A stretch of 64,000 nt of DNA from Polytrichum commune (Eukaryota > Streptophyta > Polytrichopsida > Polytrichales > Polytrichaceae), in assembly GCA_950295325.1 (NCBI GenBank), contig OX485809.1, positions 11,470,001 through 11,534,000 of the forward strand, in the 5' to 3' direction. Of this stretch, positions 1 through 11,540 are shown piece after piece. The notes beneath the pieces are model-generated. The model saw only the letters and a program-made list of their open reading frames with translations, was not told where the DNA came from and made no database searches. Position 1 is the stretch's first letter. The number at the start of each line of letters is the position of its first letter. Both the position numbers and the translations under genes were made by a program.

Positions 1-1320
1 ATGGAGACAACCGGCTACTACACTAAATATGATATTTAGTGTCACCAATTCTAATTTAGTGTCTTGCTCAATACTAATTGGAAATCGTGGTATAGTGTCA
101 CCAACACTAAATGTTGGCCCAACAATATTTGTCATTCCTTGTAAGTTTTTAGGGGGATTATAGATTGACAGTGTTACAATTACTATCACTTACCAAGTTA
201 TTTTTCATCCAAAACTCAATCATCCATGACATGAATTCATCGCAAGTTGCTAACAAGAGTAGGTAGGGGTTTGGCCAATGGATGGATGAACTCATCCATC
301 ATCCATGACAATATTTATTCACTTATTCATAAGAAATGTCATCTGAAAAGTTACCATAGTGACATAAAACACCATATGACCCTTAATATCATATTTAGTG
401 TAGTTCAAGATCAACTTGTTCATTTTTCCGAATTACTGGTTCCAACTCAAAACGCCAGGAAATTTACTGTACCACATTCTTTTCAAAATTACTATTTTTT
501 TTAGTGAACATACAAGAAGTAACTGAAGCAATTGACTCAATGAATAACCGATTGATAATAAAGAAGTGAGGATTTGACCGAGTTAGGTAGAATCTCTCCC
601 TGTTCAATGTCTCATACTTTGGTAAGCAGATCTTGTCATGATCATGTTTTGTTTAATTTGGGAGGCAAGTAGACAAAGTGGGGTTGGTGTTGACCACCCA
701 CGACAAAGGAGACTTGACCTTGGGGGGGTCGACAGGGTCAGCTCAAGACTCTCAGACATGCAGAAAATTTTGCGGTGAACTCCATCCATAAAGAAAGAAA
801 AGAAAGAAAGAAGGGAAGAAAGAACTTAGTTAATTAAAATGCATTGTGTACTTTTGTGTGCGAAGTTGGCTACCTGAAGACTTCATTGCAGGACAACGAA
901 TCTACTTCCATCTCTGTCAGTACGCAGAAATTGACAACGGTTTGGCGAACCATTAGGTGATTTGAAATTCGGGGCTTTCGAATATTAATTTGGTGATGAG
1001 TCGATCAGACTAATTCACAAACAGTTTAATAAGGTAGAGAGTCGCCATGGGGATCCGGTCAGCTGGAGGTCACGGTACCCAGCGGTTGGTCACTCACGTT
1101 GCCATGGGCTGGGGGTGGGGGTGTGTGACGATCAAGTGAGTGCCTACTAGATGGGTTGAAAAGAAGGGGGTTTGCTCAATTGGCAGTCACATTTTGAAGA
1201 AAGCGAATAAGGATCGGAGAGGAGAGTTTGTAAGTATACTGGTAGCCTGTAGTGTGTCTGTCTGAGTGAAGAAGAAGAAGAAGAAGAAGAACTTGAGGCA
1301 GGGATTAAGAAGCTGGGATC
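1..1320. other. 5' flank of quinone oxidoreductase gene
   Basis: No coding sequence is recognised here. The first 130 bases hold several copies of the motif TTTAGTG in both orientations, including a near-palindrome (CACTAAATAT, one base, ATATTTAGTG) at about 20-40; this resembles the edge of a small inverted-repeat element whose other part lies outside the window. The remainder is unremarkable plant intergenic DNA leading into the promoter and leader of the downstream gene. A (GAA)n tract at 1268-1291 sits about 30 bases before the chosen start codon and probably lies in the 5' leader. No convincing TATA box was found. Confidence 0.5.
1268..1291 (+). repeat. (GAA)8 microsatellite in 5' leader
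   Basis: Eight GAA units lie just upstream of the ATG at 1321. GA-rich leaders are common in plant genes. On the other strand this reads as a poly-Ser frame, which is a shadow. Confidence 0.9.
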
Positions 1321-4300
1321 ATGGCCGAAAGAAGCATTCCAGACACCATGCGGCGGGTGCAATACTCCAAGTATCATGGCGGCAGCGAGGCTCTTGAGGT
1401 ACTAGAGATCACCAACGATTAACCCTTCCAGTCACTCAGAAGTCAAATGCACATGAATGTTGCACATGCTGCATAACTCGGAGCGACCAACCTCCGAATC
1501 ATCCATCCTAACTCATCGCCCTCCTTTCAATTGTTTTCTTCCAAGTTCATAGGCAGATGACGTTCCAGATTCCTCTCTCTAGCTTTGTGGCATGATTGTT
1601 GCCTCCAAGGGTAGGTTGAAACTTGACTTGCACTTGCAAAGCAGTAAGGCATCCGAAACTTAATTAGATGGGTTAGAGGGAGGCCCTAGAGGTGCAAAAC
1701 TTAACCCGTCCAGTTCAGAATATACAATATTGCACATGATGGAGTATTCGGAGCAACCAACCAACCTCCGAATCATCCAGCTAAACCTGCATCGTCCTCC
1801 ATATTAATTAGTTTCTTCCAAGTCCATGGATAGACAGATGATGTTCAATCGTCTGTTTGTGACATGATAGTTGCCTCCAAGGTACCCCCAAGGTACTTGG
1901 TGGAAACATGCAAATTAAAACAATATCAGATTTAGCTTTAGTTGGGTTAATTAGAAGTCACATGAATTCATGTAAAACGTTTTTGTAGTTTGGACCTGCT
2001 GCTACTGCTGCTGATTGTAACAGCTAGAAATCGCGTATGGTGGGTGCAGTATGTAGATGTGCCGATGCCCAAACCGAAGAAAGGCGAGATGCTGGTGAAG
2101 GTGGAGGCGGCCAGTGTGAACCCCGTGGACTGGAGGATCCAAGATGGTCTGGCCAAACACATTCTTCCCCGCAAGTTCCCCTATGTTCCAGGTGCGTAAT
2201 TTACAATGAATCATTAGACTTACAACTCCTGATGAATGTCTGGCACCCACCTGAGGGCTTAATCCGACTCAACTTCGGCAGTTAGTTTTATTTACAGGAT
2301 TTTCGGCTTCACATTTCTGCTGTTTGGATGGATGTAACCTCTTTCTTCACATGTAAGGCACGTCTGCCTTATGTCCGCAGGACTAACATCACAACGGTAC
2401 TCAACATTTGGAAAGCATCGCTTATTTACAATCGCTGATGTTCTCCTTGTGCGTGATTTCGGACAGAGACTAGTCAATACATTAAGCCATGGTGATGGTG
2501 GTGTGATTTTCTTCAACAGGTACCGATGTTGCAGGTGAGGTGGTGAGCTTGGGCCCCGGCGTGAAACGCTTCAGTCCTGGCGACAAGGTCCTCACATACA
2601 TTCATATTCTGGTAAGCACGCACTCTGGGAGGACACGATGCTAGTTACATGGTAATAATCACAGTCGAAATTCAAGTGAGCACGATACGTACTAGATGTT
2701 GTACATGAGGAGCTTTTTACATCCAGTACCAGGGCGATTGGTGTATGATATTGAGCGTAGCACTCACGATGTCGCCACGATTGTTTGCCACGGTCTCTAT
2801 TCGTCATGCTCGTGCCCAATGAAGACACACCACATCAACAAGATCTACGATGGTGAGCGCGAGATCTACTAGTCTTCGATCTCGTTCATGTGTCGTGCCT
2901 TCGTTACAACAAGCGTTCCCCGCGACATGGTGAACGTTATGTACATTATTATACAAGTGTCACCTTGCTACGAGCTGTAGCGAGGCTCCTAATGAACAAT
3001 ACCTAGCACATAGCCAATCGCTCAATATCCAAGAACAGGTTCCGAATCGGGGAAGTGGAAGAAGACCAGTGGTACGAGACATGCGGCATTCGACATTCAT
3101 CACCACAAGTGACGATCAGTGACCACAATGAACAGGGAGAACTGACCGCTAGTTACAGATGAACCGGTTGAGATCGAGAAATAACTGGTTGAAGTTCAAG
3201 ACTTCAGGAAAATTACTGATCATTTCAGAGGAATCTATGGAACAGACCTCAAATAATTAAAGAGAAACCGAAAGATCACAACACGTAACTGGTTGGACTT
3301 GGAAACACTAGGATTGTGACCAATTACGCCCAAAAATCTCCCCGGGCACTGGTGACGTCCCCACAGGCTAACATGATGATTGATTTCATTGTTACTGATC
3401 TGTTTGTGAGCAGAAAGGGGGGTCACTGGCAGAGTACGCGATAGGCGTGGAGAACAGGACCGTCCTCAGGCCAGATAACGTATCAGCTGTAGACGGAGCC
3501 GCGGCCATTGTGGCAGGCTATACGGCCCTACAAAGTGCTCGCCAAGGTGGGCTCAAACACTTTGCTGGAGGCAGTGAGCACTTGAACGTTCTCATCGCCG
3601 GTGCGTCTGGCGGCGTCGGCATCATTGCCATCCAGGTATATATTGAAAACCGTGTCAGTGCTAAAATATCGATCCTCATAACCTTCATTAAAAAAATCTT
3701 TAAAAAAAATTCGGCCTTGTTCGATATACTGGCGTGGATGGGAGCCCATCTTTCCAAGTTATCTTGATCATGTTTCATTATCAAGCTTCAAAGTAAGGCG
3801 ACTTCCTCCATTCTGGACGGTGGACTCTCCTTTGAGGACAACCTACAACTGTAAGGTGGACGGGACTTGAATGGGTTTTTCTCCATGTTTGTTACGGATT
3901 AGAGCTCCGATTCGCAAACCGTAATTCTTGGTTGACCCGCGAATGTGGATGGAGGAGTCAAGTTCAATCGCAGAGAAAATCCCGCAAGTCCTTCAATAAA
4001 ATGAAAATATAAGGTAGAGGATGCTCACACCGTCACTTTTAAGCGTTGACTGCATCTACTATACCGTTTATGGTATTTAGTGCCACTTACTGTTTGGAGT
4101 TACGTTGTGCTATAATTGTTTACTAGGGATCTCATTTCTAAACCGACAAAGGTCAAATTGGTTGTTTGGACATTATATAACATTAATATCATTACTTGGT
4201 AAAAAATTATATCATCAATAAAATGTTATGGCAATGCCTAACTTTGAATAGGAAATGACACTAAATACCATACATGTTGTAGTAAAACTAGGTTGATGAG

Positions 4301-5198
4301 ATTTTAACAAGTTTCTCATTAACAATCGTAAAATGATTTCAATGCACTAGATATGCCTTTTGAATTATGCATGCAAAAGTTAAAGGGGTTCAAAGTCTAA
4401 GATATTCATAGATTACCCAAAATTGCTAGGGGTATGCATACTCGCTGCTCATCGAAGTGGAAGGCACTTTTCCAACAACTCTCGTACTTTTCTATCCACG
4501 TAGAGGCCATTTCATCCTAAAATCCATGGGCAGACCAATTATGACCCATAATAAACGATCGTTGATGGATTTCTAGGTGCTATTGCCATCTACTCTCCTC
4601 TTGCCCGTTATGCAGTCCGCAGTTGTGTCAGAATCATGTTCAAATTCCACAAGGTCGGATCACAATGATCTGTGTGTTCGATCGATTCTTGAAGCTGGCA
4701 ACTTGTCATGTGGTGGTGTTGCAGCTTTGGAAGCTTGCGGGAGCCCACTTAACGGTGACATGCGGGGCACGCAACATGGAGCTCTTGAAGAGTTTGGGAG
4801 CGGATGAGGTCTTGGACTACAAGACTCCCGAGGGTGCAGCTTACGCGAGCCCCTCCGGCCGCAAATATCATCTCGTGTTGAACTGCACGCACTTCGTCTC
4901 GGCCGCCAAATTCGTCCCCCAACTGCAACGGAGAGCCAAAATCATCGACATGACCCCCACCTTCACGAGCATAGGTGCTAGCTTGGTCAACAAACTCTCC
5001 CTCAGCAAAGTCTCGTTCGAGAATTTCTACATGGGCGACAACCTCGAAGATTTGGAGACGGTCGCAAAGCTCATGGGCGAGGGCAAGCTAAAGGTAGTCA
5101 TCGACTCCACCTACCCTCTGGCGAAATCGGGGGACGCATGGAACCGGAGCATTGGGCGGCACTCAACCGGGAAGATTATGGTGTGCCCTACGCTGTAG
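1321..5198 (+). CDS. Chloroplast-envelope quinone oxidoreductase homologue (zinc-free MDR), 5 exons
   Basis: Exons 1321-1398, 2050-2191, 2520-2611, 3414-3635 and 4725-5198 have GT/AG borders and compatible phases. They join to 1008 nt (335 residues), close to the about 329 residues of Arabidopsis At4g13010 (ceQORH). Landmarks: N-terminus MAERSIPDTM followed by RRVQYSKYHGG; NPVDW and RKFPYVPG in exon 2; TDVAGEVV opening exon 3; the NADPH-binding GASGGVG in exon 4; GADEVLDYKTPEGAA and GKIMVCPTL* in exon 5. Family knowledge: NADPH-dependent reductases of quinones or alpha,beta-unsaturated carbonyls; the Arabidopsis protein reaches the inner plastid envelope without a cleavable transit peptide, and none is visible here either. 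The start was chosen because it restores the conserved first strand. An upstream reading at 1990 is intron sequence. No frameshift or stop was found. The last intron (3636-4724) holds MITE-like sequence. Confidence 0.93.
4070..4271. mobile_element. Small MITE-like inverted repeat in intron 4
   Basis: ATGGTATTTAGTGCCACTT near 4070 is mirrored by AATGACACTAAATACCAT near 4254-4271, giving terminal inverted repeats of about 18 bases around about 200 bp of AT-rich DNA. It shares the TTTAGTG core with the motifs at 1-130. No target duplication was established. Confidence 0.45.
4432..4546 (+). mobile_element. MITE family 'AACCGGT', degenerate copy
   Basis: This aligns by eye with the better copy at 48583-48702: GCTCATC, then GGAAGGCACTT, TCCAACAACTCT, TTTTCTATCCA, GAGGCCATTTCATCC and CATGGGCAGACC. 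The terminal repeats are decayed. It lies in the last intron of the quinone oxidoreductase gene. Confidence 0.55.
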
Positions 5199-5279
5199 CC
5201 AACAACAAGGAGCTCTTTGCCAATGGAAAACTTACGATAGCAACGCGATTTCCATCTACTCAAGTTTGTTTACGGACGT

Positions 5280-5405
5280 AATTAATCGGTCTATTCATGA
5301 ACAGAGACCGGAGGTTATGGGTGAAATGCTTTCTATGTGGATCAAAAAGAAGAAGCACAAGGGAGGTTGGAGGAAATGCTCTCCACTCGGATGAACAACC
5401 AGTTC
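5280..5405 (-). mobile_element. MITE family 'AACCGGT', inverted copy in 3' flank
   Basis: This is the same family as 48583-48702 in the opposite orientation. It reads CGGTCTATTCATGAAC, GAGGTTATGGGTGAAATGC, AAGCACAAGGGAGG, AAATGCTCTCCACTCGGATG and AACCAGTT. It lies within 85-210 bases after the stop codon, so it may form part of the 3' UTR. Confidence 0.55.
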
Positions 5406-6079
5406 TATCAATGTAAAGCGAGTCACCGTCATTGCTGATCAACTGAGATCCTTCTGTACAATTATAAGAATTAGCGGGCACTGGTACCATCCGAAATATT
5501 CGTCATATTAGTTCACCTAATATTAGCCATGTGACAACGCAGGGTATACCCATGACACAGCTGAGGATTTCCAATTCTTTCGGAATTGTGCTAGTAAGTC
5601 CTGTCCTGGACCCCGAACTACTACTTGGAGGCATACTTGATGTACTTTAGAGCCACTGACGAGATTTAGTAGAAGTTTTGGGACTGCCTACTTCGAGAAA
5701 ATTAGATGCAAAGGGCTTGTGACAACATGCACAGACTTAGCAACAATTTAGCTCCTGATGATGATGTGACAAAGTAGGAAGAAATCCTCAAATAAAACTT
5801 ATGGAGTGCGTCATGTTTCCTCCTTACTTTTGATTCACTGCTTGTAAATCATTGCCGAGCTTATTTCAAAGCTAAATTCCACTGCTCAGCAAGTCCTTAC
5901 ACATTTACAGTGTAGTCCTTGGCCACAAATTGCATGAGACAGAATGGTTTTGGCTATGAGGAGGGACAAACAGACAAGAGTACATAGTCTCATATTTAGC
6001 AGAGCATATATATGACCTCTAATGAAGTGCATATCATGTTTTCCCAAAATTTGTAGCGAATTGGAGACCCTTAACCATG
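5406..6079. other. Non-coding 3' flank
   Basis: This is AT-rich sequence with stops in all frames and no recognisable domain. It separates two MITE-family copies and probably contains the gene's polyadenylation site, which could not be placed. Confidence 0.4.
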
Positions 6080-6165
6080 ATTAGAACCGGCTGTTCATCC
6101 AAGTGGAGAGCATTTCCTCCAAGTTCCCTTGTGCTTCTTTTCTTTAATCCACTGTAACGAAACTC
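6080..6165 (+). mobile_element. MITE family 'AACCGGT', partial copy
   Basis: GAACCGGCTGTTCATCCAAG, GGAGAGCATTTCCTCC and CCCTTGTGCTTCTTTTC match the left half of the 48583-48702 copy. The right end is lost or diverged. Confidence 0.5.
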
Positions 6166-6813
6166 TAATTCCTTGTTGGAAGTTTCTTTGGGATGAACCA
6201 CCCAACCACGACGTAAGATAAAAAGACCCTTACTCTTGCGCAAGAGCCTTTTTTATACTTCCCCACCATGCCCGGTTGTCTTAAGTTTAACTGAAATAAA
6301 AGCAAGTTCAACTATAATGACCTCTATGCTTTTACTTTAAATTCATTTTAGACTACCGTTATTTCAATTCTAGTCCAACATGTACCAATAGTGGCCCATG
6401 TTACACTCCTCCCCATTTAACTTTAAGCGTCTATGCTCCAATGATACACTATCTTAATCTCCTAAGCCATCAGCTCGCTTCTATTTATGATTTCTTTTCC
6501 TATTGATCTTATTGGACACACTAATCCTCTCAACACCTTTATTTTATGTTAGCCGTTCTTGTGAACATGCCACGGTGTCCCAATAGTCTTTGAGCACTTC
6601 TGAACTCAAGTTCTTTTCTGGCTCCCAAGAATTTTGTTCAAGTCCATATCCAACCCACTTAATGAGGTAAAATTTTTGAGGCCTCGTACGAGTACCTCAT
6701 GTGTAAGAATACGTTCAACATCGAACGACAATTCATCATCTTCTAGGATTGGTGATGGCGGAGGTTGTACTTTGCCAAAAGTCTTATATGACTTTAGAAG
6801 TGAGACATGAAAT

Positions 6814-7575
6814 GGGGCCATTCACGGTTGGGGTACTACTTTTGGGACAAAGGACTTAAGGACTTTGTCGCATTGATCTTGGTTTTAATCATGATTTACT
6901 ATTATTTGATCAATAAATTTTACATAAATAAGTAGATAGTTCATAAGCTTTATCAAGAAAGATTTTTATTATTATTTAATAATCACCCTAAACCCTAAAC
7001 CCTAAACCCTAGGCCACATCAGTGGCATTTTTTTGTTATTTAGGTGTGCATTGGTGGTCAATTATTTCCTGTTATGTATCTTGGTACCTTGGTAAAAGTG
7101 TCATGTGTCCATTCATATAAATTTTTTTGTCCAATTCTAATACTAGACATTCATTTTACGTGTGGCCGTGATTATATATATATATTTGGACATGTTTGGT
7201 GCCACATGTAAAGTTGGGCAATTGCTATTCAATACATATTTGGTTCTATTGGTACACACTTGAAAGATGAGTGTGAGGAAATTTTTTGGGATCGTTTCTA
7301 TTGATTCTTGTTGTCCTTTTCATTCCTTGATCCTAAGGTGAACAATTAAGACAACACTCCTGAATGTCCTTTAAGGAATCAAAAGGATATCTTAGATGAC
7401 CCTATTCCTTCTAAATTAACTTTGTCAGTGTACTCGATATGGAGTATGAAATGTAGATATGATCCAAAATATGCTTCACAATACAAATCTAAGCATACCA
7501 AGCATGTGAAGTTATCCAAAAAAGTCCGTTTTCCATTAGACGGCCAAAAGTAGTACCCCAACCGTGAATGGCCCC
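6814..7575. mobile_element. 762-bp TIR element inserted in gypsy integrase
   Basis: The ends are perfect 32-base inverted repeats beginning GGGGCCATTCACGGTTGG. Flanking AAAT at 6810-6813 and 7576-7579 is a 4-bp target duplication, and removing the element restores the gypsy frame between DV and FHVSLL. There is no transposase, so it is non-autonomous. The interior holds four CCCTAAA-like units (6985-7012) and AT-rich DNA. The GGGGCC terminus slightly recalls PIF/Harbinger, but those make 3-bp TWA duplications, so the superfamily is left open. Confidence 0.85.
6985..7012 (+). repeat. Short interstitial telomere-type repeat
   Basis: About four CCCTAAA units lie inside the 762-bp TIR element. 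This is the plant (Arabidopsis-type) telomere unit. Confidence 0.85.
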
Positions 7576-8540
7576 AAATACATCATATATTTTCAATGTC
7601 TCTAGCAATTCTAGTTTGTAAGCCACTTTGCCCACCATTTTTAATACCTTAAAAAGACCAATCCATGTAGATAGCAACTTCCTTGCTCCTAGCATCTTTA
7701 ACTTAATGTAAGATGTATTCAACAACACTTGAATTCCAACATCAAAAGAGATTTCATGTCCTTTTATATCAACATAAGATTTTTGTCTATTTTGTGCTAC
7801 TAGCAAATGCTTCTTAGCCTCTTGCATAATACTAGACATCGATTGCACTAAGTCCTTTGCAGCAAGGATATGGCATTTGTTGATCCCAATATTCAAAGGT
7901 GGCAAGGGATGGTGACCATGATTCAACATAACAGGAGTGGTTTGAATTGATTTTTTCCAAACATTATTGTATGCAAACTCAACCAAAGATAAATAAATAT
8001 CCCAGTTATCTTGAGTTGGGCTAACATAATGCCTTAGCATATCTTCTAGAATCTTATTAATTCTCTCCGTCTGCCCATCTGTTTGAAAATGAAAAGTTGT
8101 AGACATAGCTTGTTTTGTATCCAAAACATTACATAGTGCAACCCAAAACCGACTAGTAAATCAAGGATCTCGATCACTAACTAGCTTTCTAGGAAGACCA
8201 TGATGCTTATACATAAAATCTATAAATAATCTTGATGTTTTTTTTGTAATAATTGTGGTCACTGTGGCTATAAAATGAGTCATTTTGCTTAATTTATCCA
8301 CACACACACCAATATTGCATCATGTCCTTATTTTGCACATGGGAGTTAGTCTAGTGATAAAATCAAGGCTAACATATTCTCACTTCCTTTCAGGAATTTC
8401 TAAGGGTTGTAATAATCTTGTTGTCCTTGTAGTAGAGGCTTTACTATGTTGACATACATCACATATATTCACATAAGTCTTGACATCATCCCTCAATTTT
8501 GGCCACCAAAAATTGATCTCAACTTGTTTCAAAATCTTCA

Positions 8541-9475
8541 TAATACTCATATCACTATATTCGTTAATCGGAGACTTTGGAAAGTCTCAAAATCAAATTC
8601 ACCCATAGTTTGGGATGCCAATATTGTGAGCATACATTATAATGGGAACATTGGGAACATTGGGAAAATGATAGTTCATAAGTTTGTACGCAAAGAATAT
8701 TTACATTACTAAATATAGTAATTTTAAAATATCGTGATCAAAACATGAACTTCACATGGAAAATAACAATCAAATCTCCCAAAAAATAGTTTTATATCAT
8801 TATAGAGTCTAGGATGCGCATCCCATATGGAAAGGTCTTATTGAATTAGATGGCATATCCCAAACTTATTTAAAATAAGTTTGAATGTAGCCGCAATACA
8901 ACCAAGACTATATAATGCCCCTATTTTCACACTAATTCCAACCTATGTTATGTCCACCAAAAGATGTATCCACAAACACACCCACCACGATTGTCCCGTC
9001 AATATTGTCAACCGATCGGGAAGAGAGTTCACATTCATTATCTAAAGACGATGCATATGTCGACAACACAAAGGCACTATCTACTACATCCACTACCATC
9101 ACACCTAAAAAACAACCATGGAATGGACAACCGCATAACCGATGCTATGCAAATAAGAGTGGACACACTATATGTGAGTATATATGACCTGAAATACATA
9201 CATTTTCCAACTAAAGAGACAATAGTGACTAGCAAACCAAAGACACGCTCGCATTGTGGACATTAAAAAGTAGGTGTTGGGATACCATTGGAGAACCTCA
9301 TAAATAAACACGAACATGTGTTCCAAAACAATCCATGGTCAAGTGCAAATAATCCTTATTTTTCCATTCCAATAAACATGGGCATCACATGGTGTTATTT
9401 ATTATCTTTAGAAGGCGTTGAAATGATTTGTTAAGTAACCATGGGCATGGTTCTACATCAATACAAGACATGATT
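8541..9475. other. AT-rich stretch without recognised gene
   Basis: Reading frames of 80-100 codons occur at 8446-9266 but show no family motif and look compositional. No repeat boundary was identified. The palindrome-rich block starts at its right end. Confidence 0.35.
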
Positions 9476-9479
9476 TTCA

Positions 9480-10560
9480 CATATGTTCACGAACGCGCGG
9501 TCGTAAAGCACATCCCATTTCATGATCAAATGTGCATGGGACAAACAACACATGATGTTAAAGATCACACGATACATATATTCACATTGGTGTCAAAGAA
9601 CATTATACATGCATATGAAAAAAATTGAATGATATGGATTTAAAAAATATTAGTCGCATACACAGTCGACACGATGTATGTCGTCGATTATAGGCCCAAA
9701 ATACAAAAAAATACGACTTGAGATATACGAATGGGCGTTCGTATACCTCCCTATACATATTCCAGGAGGGTATCTTTATGAACGGCCGCGTGTATGTCAC
9801 ATGTTGTATTTTTTATGGCAGATAAAATTTAGATTGTAATAATTGTGGTATTTTACGGATGTACTTTCGCAAAACGTATGCCATCATACGGGTATTTGGG
9901 GCAATTGGATTGGTATACTCCATACGAATGGCCGTTCGTAAAGCTTTGGTAGGTATCTTTATGAATGTCCATTCGTATATCATCATGACAGACTTGTATC
10001 ATATATCATCATCATATTTGGGTCGATGCATAGATGTGTCTATGTATGGATGTTGTTTGGATACATAGACCATATTCACAGGTGGTATTTACAAACGACC
10101 GTTCATAAGGCTTTGGGTCATATCTTTACGAACGTGCGTTCGTATATCACCATGACATATTGTTTGGGTCTATGCATAGATGTATGTCCATCTATGGATG
10201 TTCCTAGACACATAGACCATACTCACAGGTGGTATTTACGAACGCACGTTCGTATATCACTATGATATATTGTTTGGGTCTATGCATAGATGTATGTCTA
10301 TCTATGGATATTGCTAGATAAATAGACCATACTCACATGTGATATTTACGAACGCACGTTCGTAAACTCTTAGCCATCACATGTGATTGAATCATTAATA
10401 CAAATGCGTTCATTTGTGATTTACGAACGCGAGTTTGTAAACTCTCAATCACCATATATGTTTCAACCAATACTACAAATGCGTTGATTTGTGATTTACA
10501 AACGTGCGTTTGTAAACTCTCAACCATCATCTATGTTTGAACCAATACTACAAATGCATT
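9480..10560. repeat. Outer palindrome array: 110-bp and 73-bp tandem units
   Basis: Two tandem families lie side by side, each carrying a copy of the palindrome ACGAACGNNCGTTCGT. A unit of about 110 bp contains GTTTGGGTCTATGCATAG (starts near 10162 and 10272, with a more diverged copy near 10017). A 73-bp unit contains TTGTGATTTAC and GTTTGTAAACTCTCAA (starts near 10414 and 10487). Looser palindromes (CGAATGGGCGTTCG, CGAATGGCCGTTCG) extend back to about 9490. No coding potential was found. Confidence 0.8.
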
Positions 10561-11019
10561 GATTTGTGATTTGTGATTTATATTTGTACCATAGGTTGGT
10601 TGAAGCTTAGAAACGTTGGATCTAGATTTGGTTTGCGAAAACCACCTTTGATAAAAAAACGTTAGCTAGTCATAAGGACCCGAAAACTACACTATAGGTT
10701 GTAGAAGGTTACAAATGCCAGCTCTAAGCTTATATTATGGAAACAACATCTAAAAGTTGGCCATACAGAACAAAAACGTGAGCTCGTAGGTAGTGTCCAA
10801 GACATATTTTTTAGCCTTAAACGGAAGTTTAAGGCGATCATACGTCAAAGGAGTTTTCTAGAGATGCACTAGGTTGGGAGGTGTTTTTGCAAGGCTTGGA
10901 AATGACTAGCAACAAAAGAATTAATGTAGCAAGGAAGGACTGCAAACACCCATTAACAATGGGCTTTCATATATACGTACTATGCAGCATTTGGTTGCTG
11001 CGCAGAAGTTTACGAAAAT

Positions 11020-11540
11020 GTGGGCCGATGTTTACGAACGCCCGTTCGTAAATGTGCATCGAGGTTTACGAACGTCCGTTCGTAAATGTGGGCCGAGATT
11101 TACGAACGCACGTTCGTAATTGTGCAGCACTTAGTTTCTGCGCAGAAGCTTACGAAAATGTGGGCCGATGTTTACGAACGCCCGTTCGTAAATGTGGGCC
11201 AAGGTTTACGGCCCGTTCGTAAATGTACGCTGACGTTTACGAACGCACGTTCGTAACTATGCAGCACTTGGTTGCTGCAAAGAAGTGTACGAAAATGTGG
11301 GCCGAGGTTTACGAACGCCCGTTCGTAAATGTGCGCTGACGTTTACGAACGCACGTTCGTAACTATGCAGCACTTGGTTGCTGCAAAGAAGTGTACAAAA
11401 ATGTGGGCCGAGGTTTACGAACGCCCGTTCGTAAATGTGGGCCGACGTTTACGAACGGGCGTTCGTAAATGTGGGCCGACGTTTACGAACGGGCGTTCGT
11501 AAATGTGCGCCGACGTTTACGAACGGGCGTTCGTAAAACT
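11020..11540. repeat. Left palindrome array (about 12 copies)
   Basis: Copies of ACGAACG-NN-CGTTCGT are spaced about 34 bases apart by linkers such as AAATGTGGGCCGAGGTTT, with periodic CAGCACTTGGTTGCTGC (itself a small inverted repeat). The two central bases vary (CC, GG, CA, TC) while the arms stay fixed. One copy near 11205 has lost its left half. Confidence 0.92.

Larger units (their letters stand above)
6606..8540 (-). pseudogene. Ty3/gypsy chromovirus fragment: integrase and chromodomain
   Basis: Read on the minus strand from 8540 downward, the frames give FWWPKLRDDV and CDVCQHSK (integrase zinc domain), then, after stops, HFIATVT of the core, then an open stretch (8124-7580) containing FHFQTDGQTERINKILEDML, the end of the catalytic core (family motif HPQTNGQTER). 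Beyond the inserted element at 6814-7575 the protein resumes as FHVSLLKSYK, then DDELSFDVERILTHEV, the start of a chromodomain. The order integrase then chromodomain is that of plant chromoviruses. Protease, RT and RNase H are not visible upstream. In-frame stops and the insertion make it non-functional. Confidence 0.8.

Noticed and set aside
1147-1377. 76-codon poly-Ser frame on the minus strand
   Set aside because: It is a shadow of the (GAA)n leader and first exon of the quinone oxidoreductase gene.
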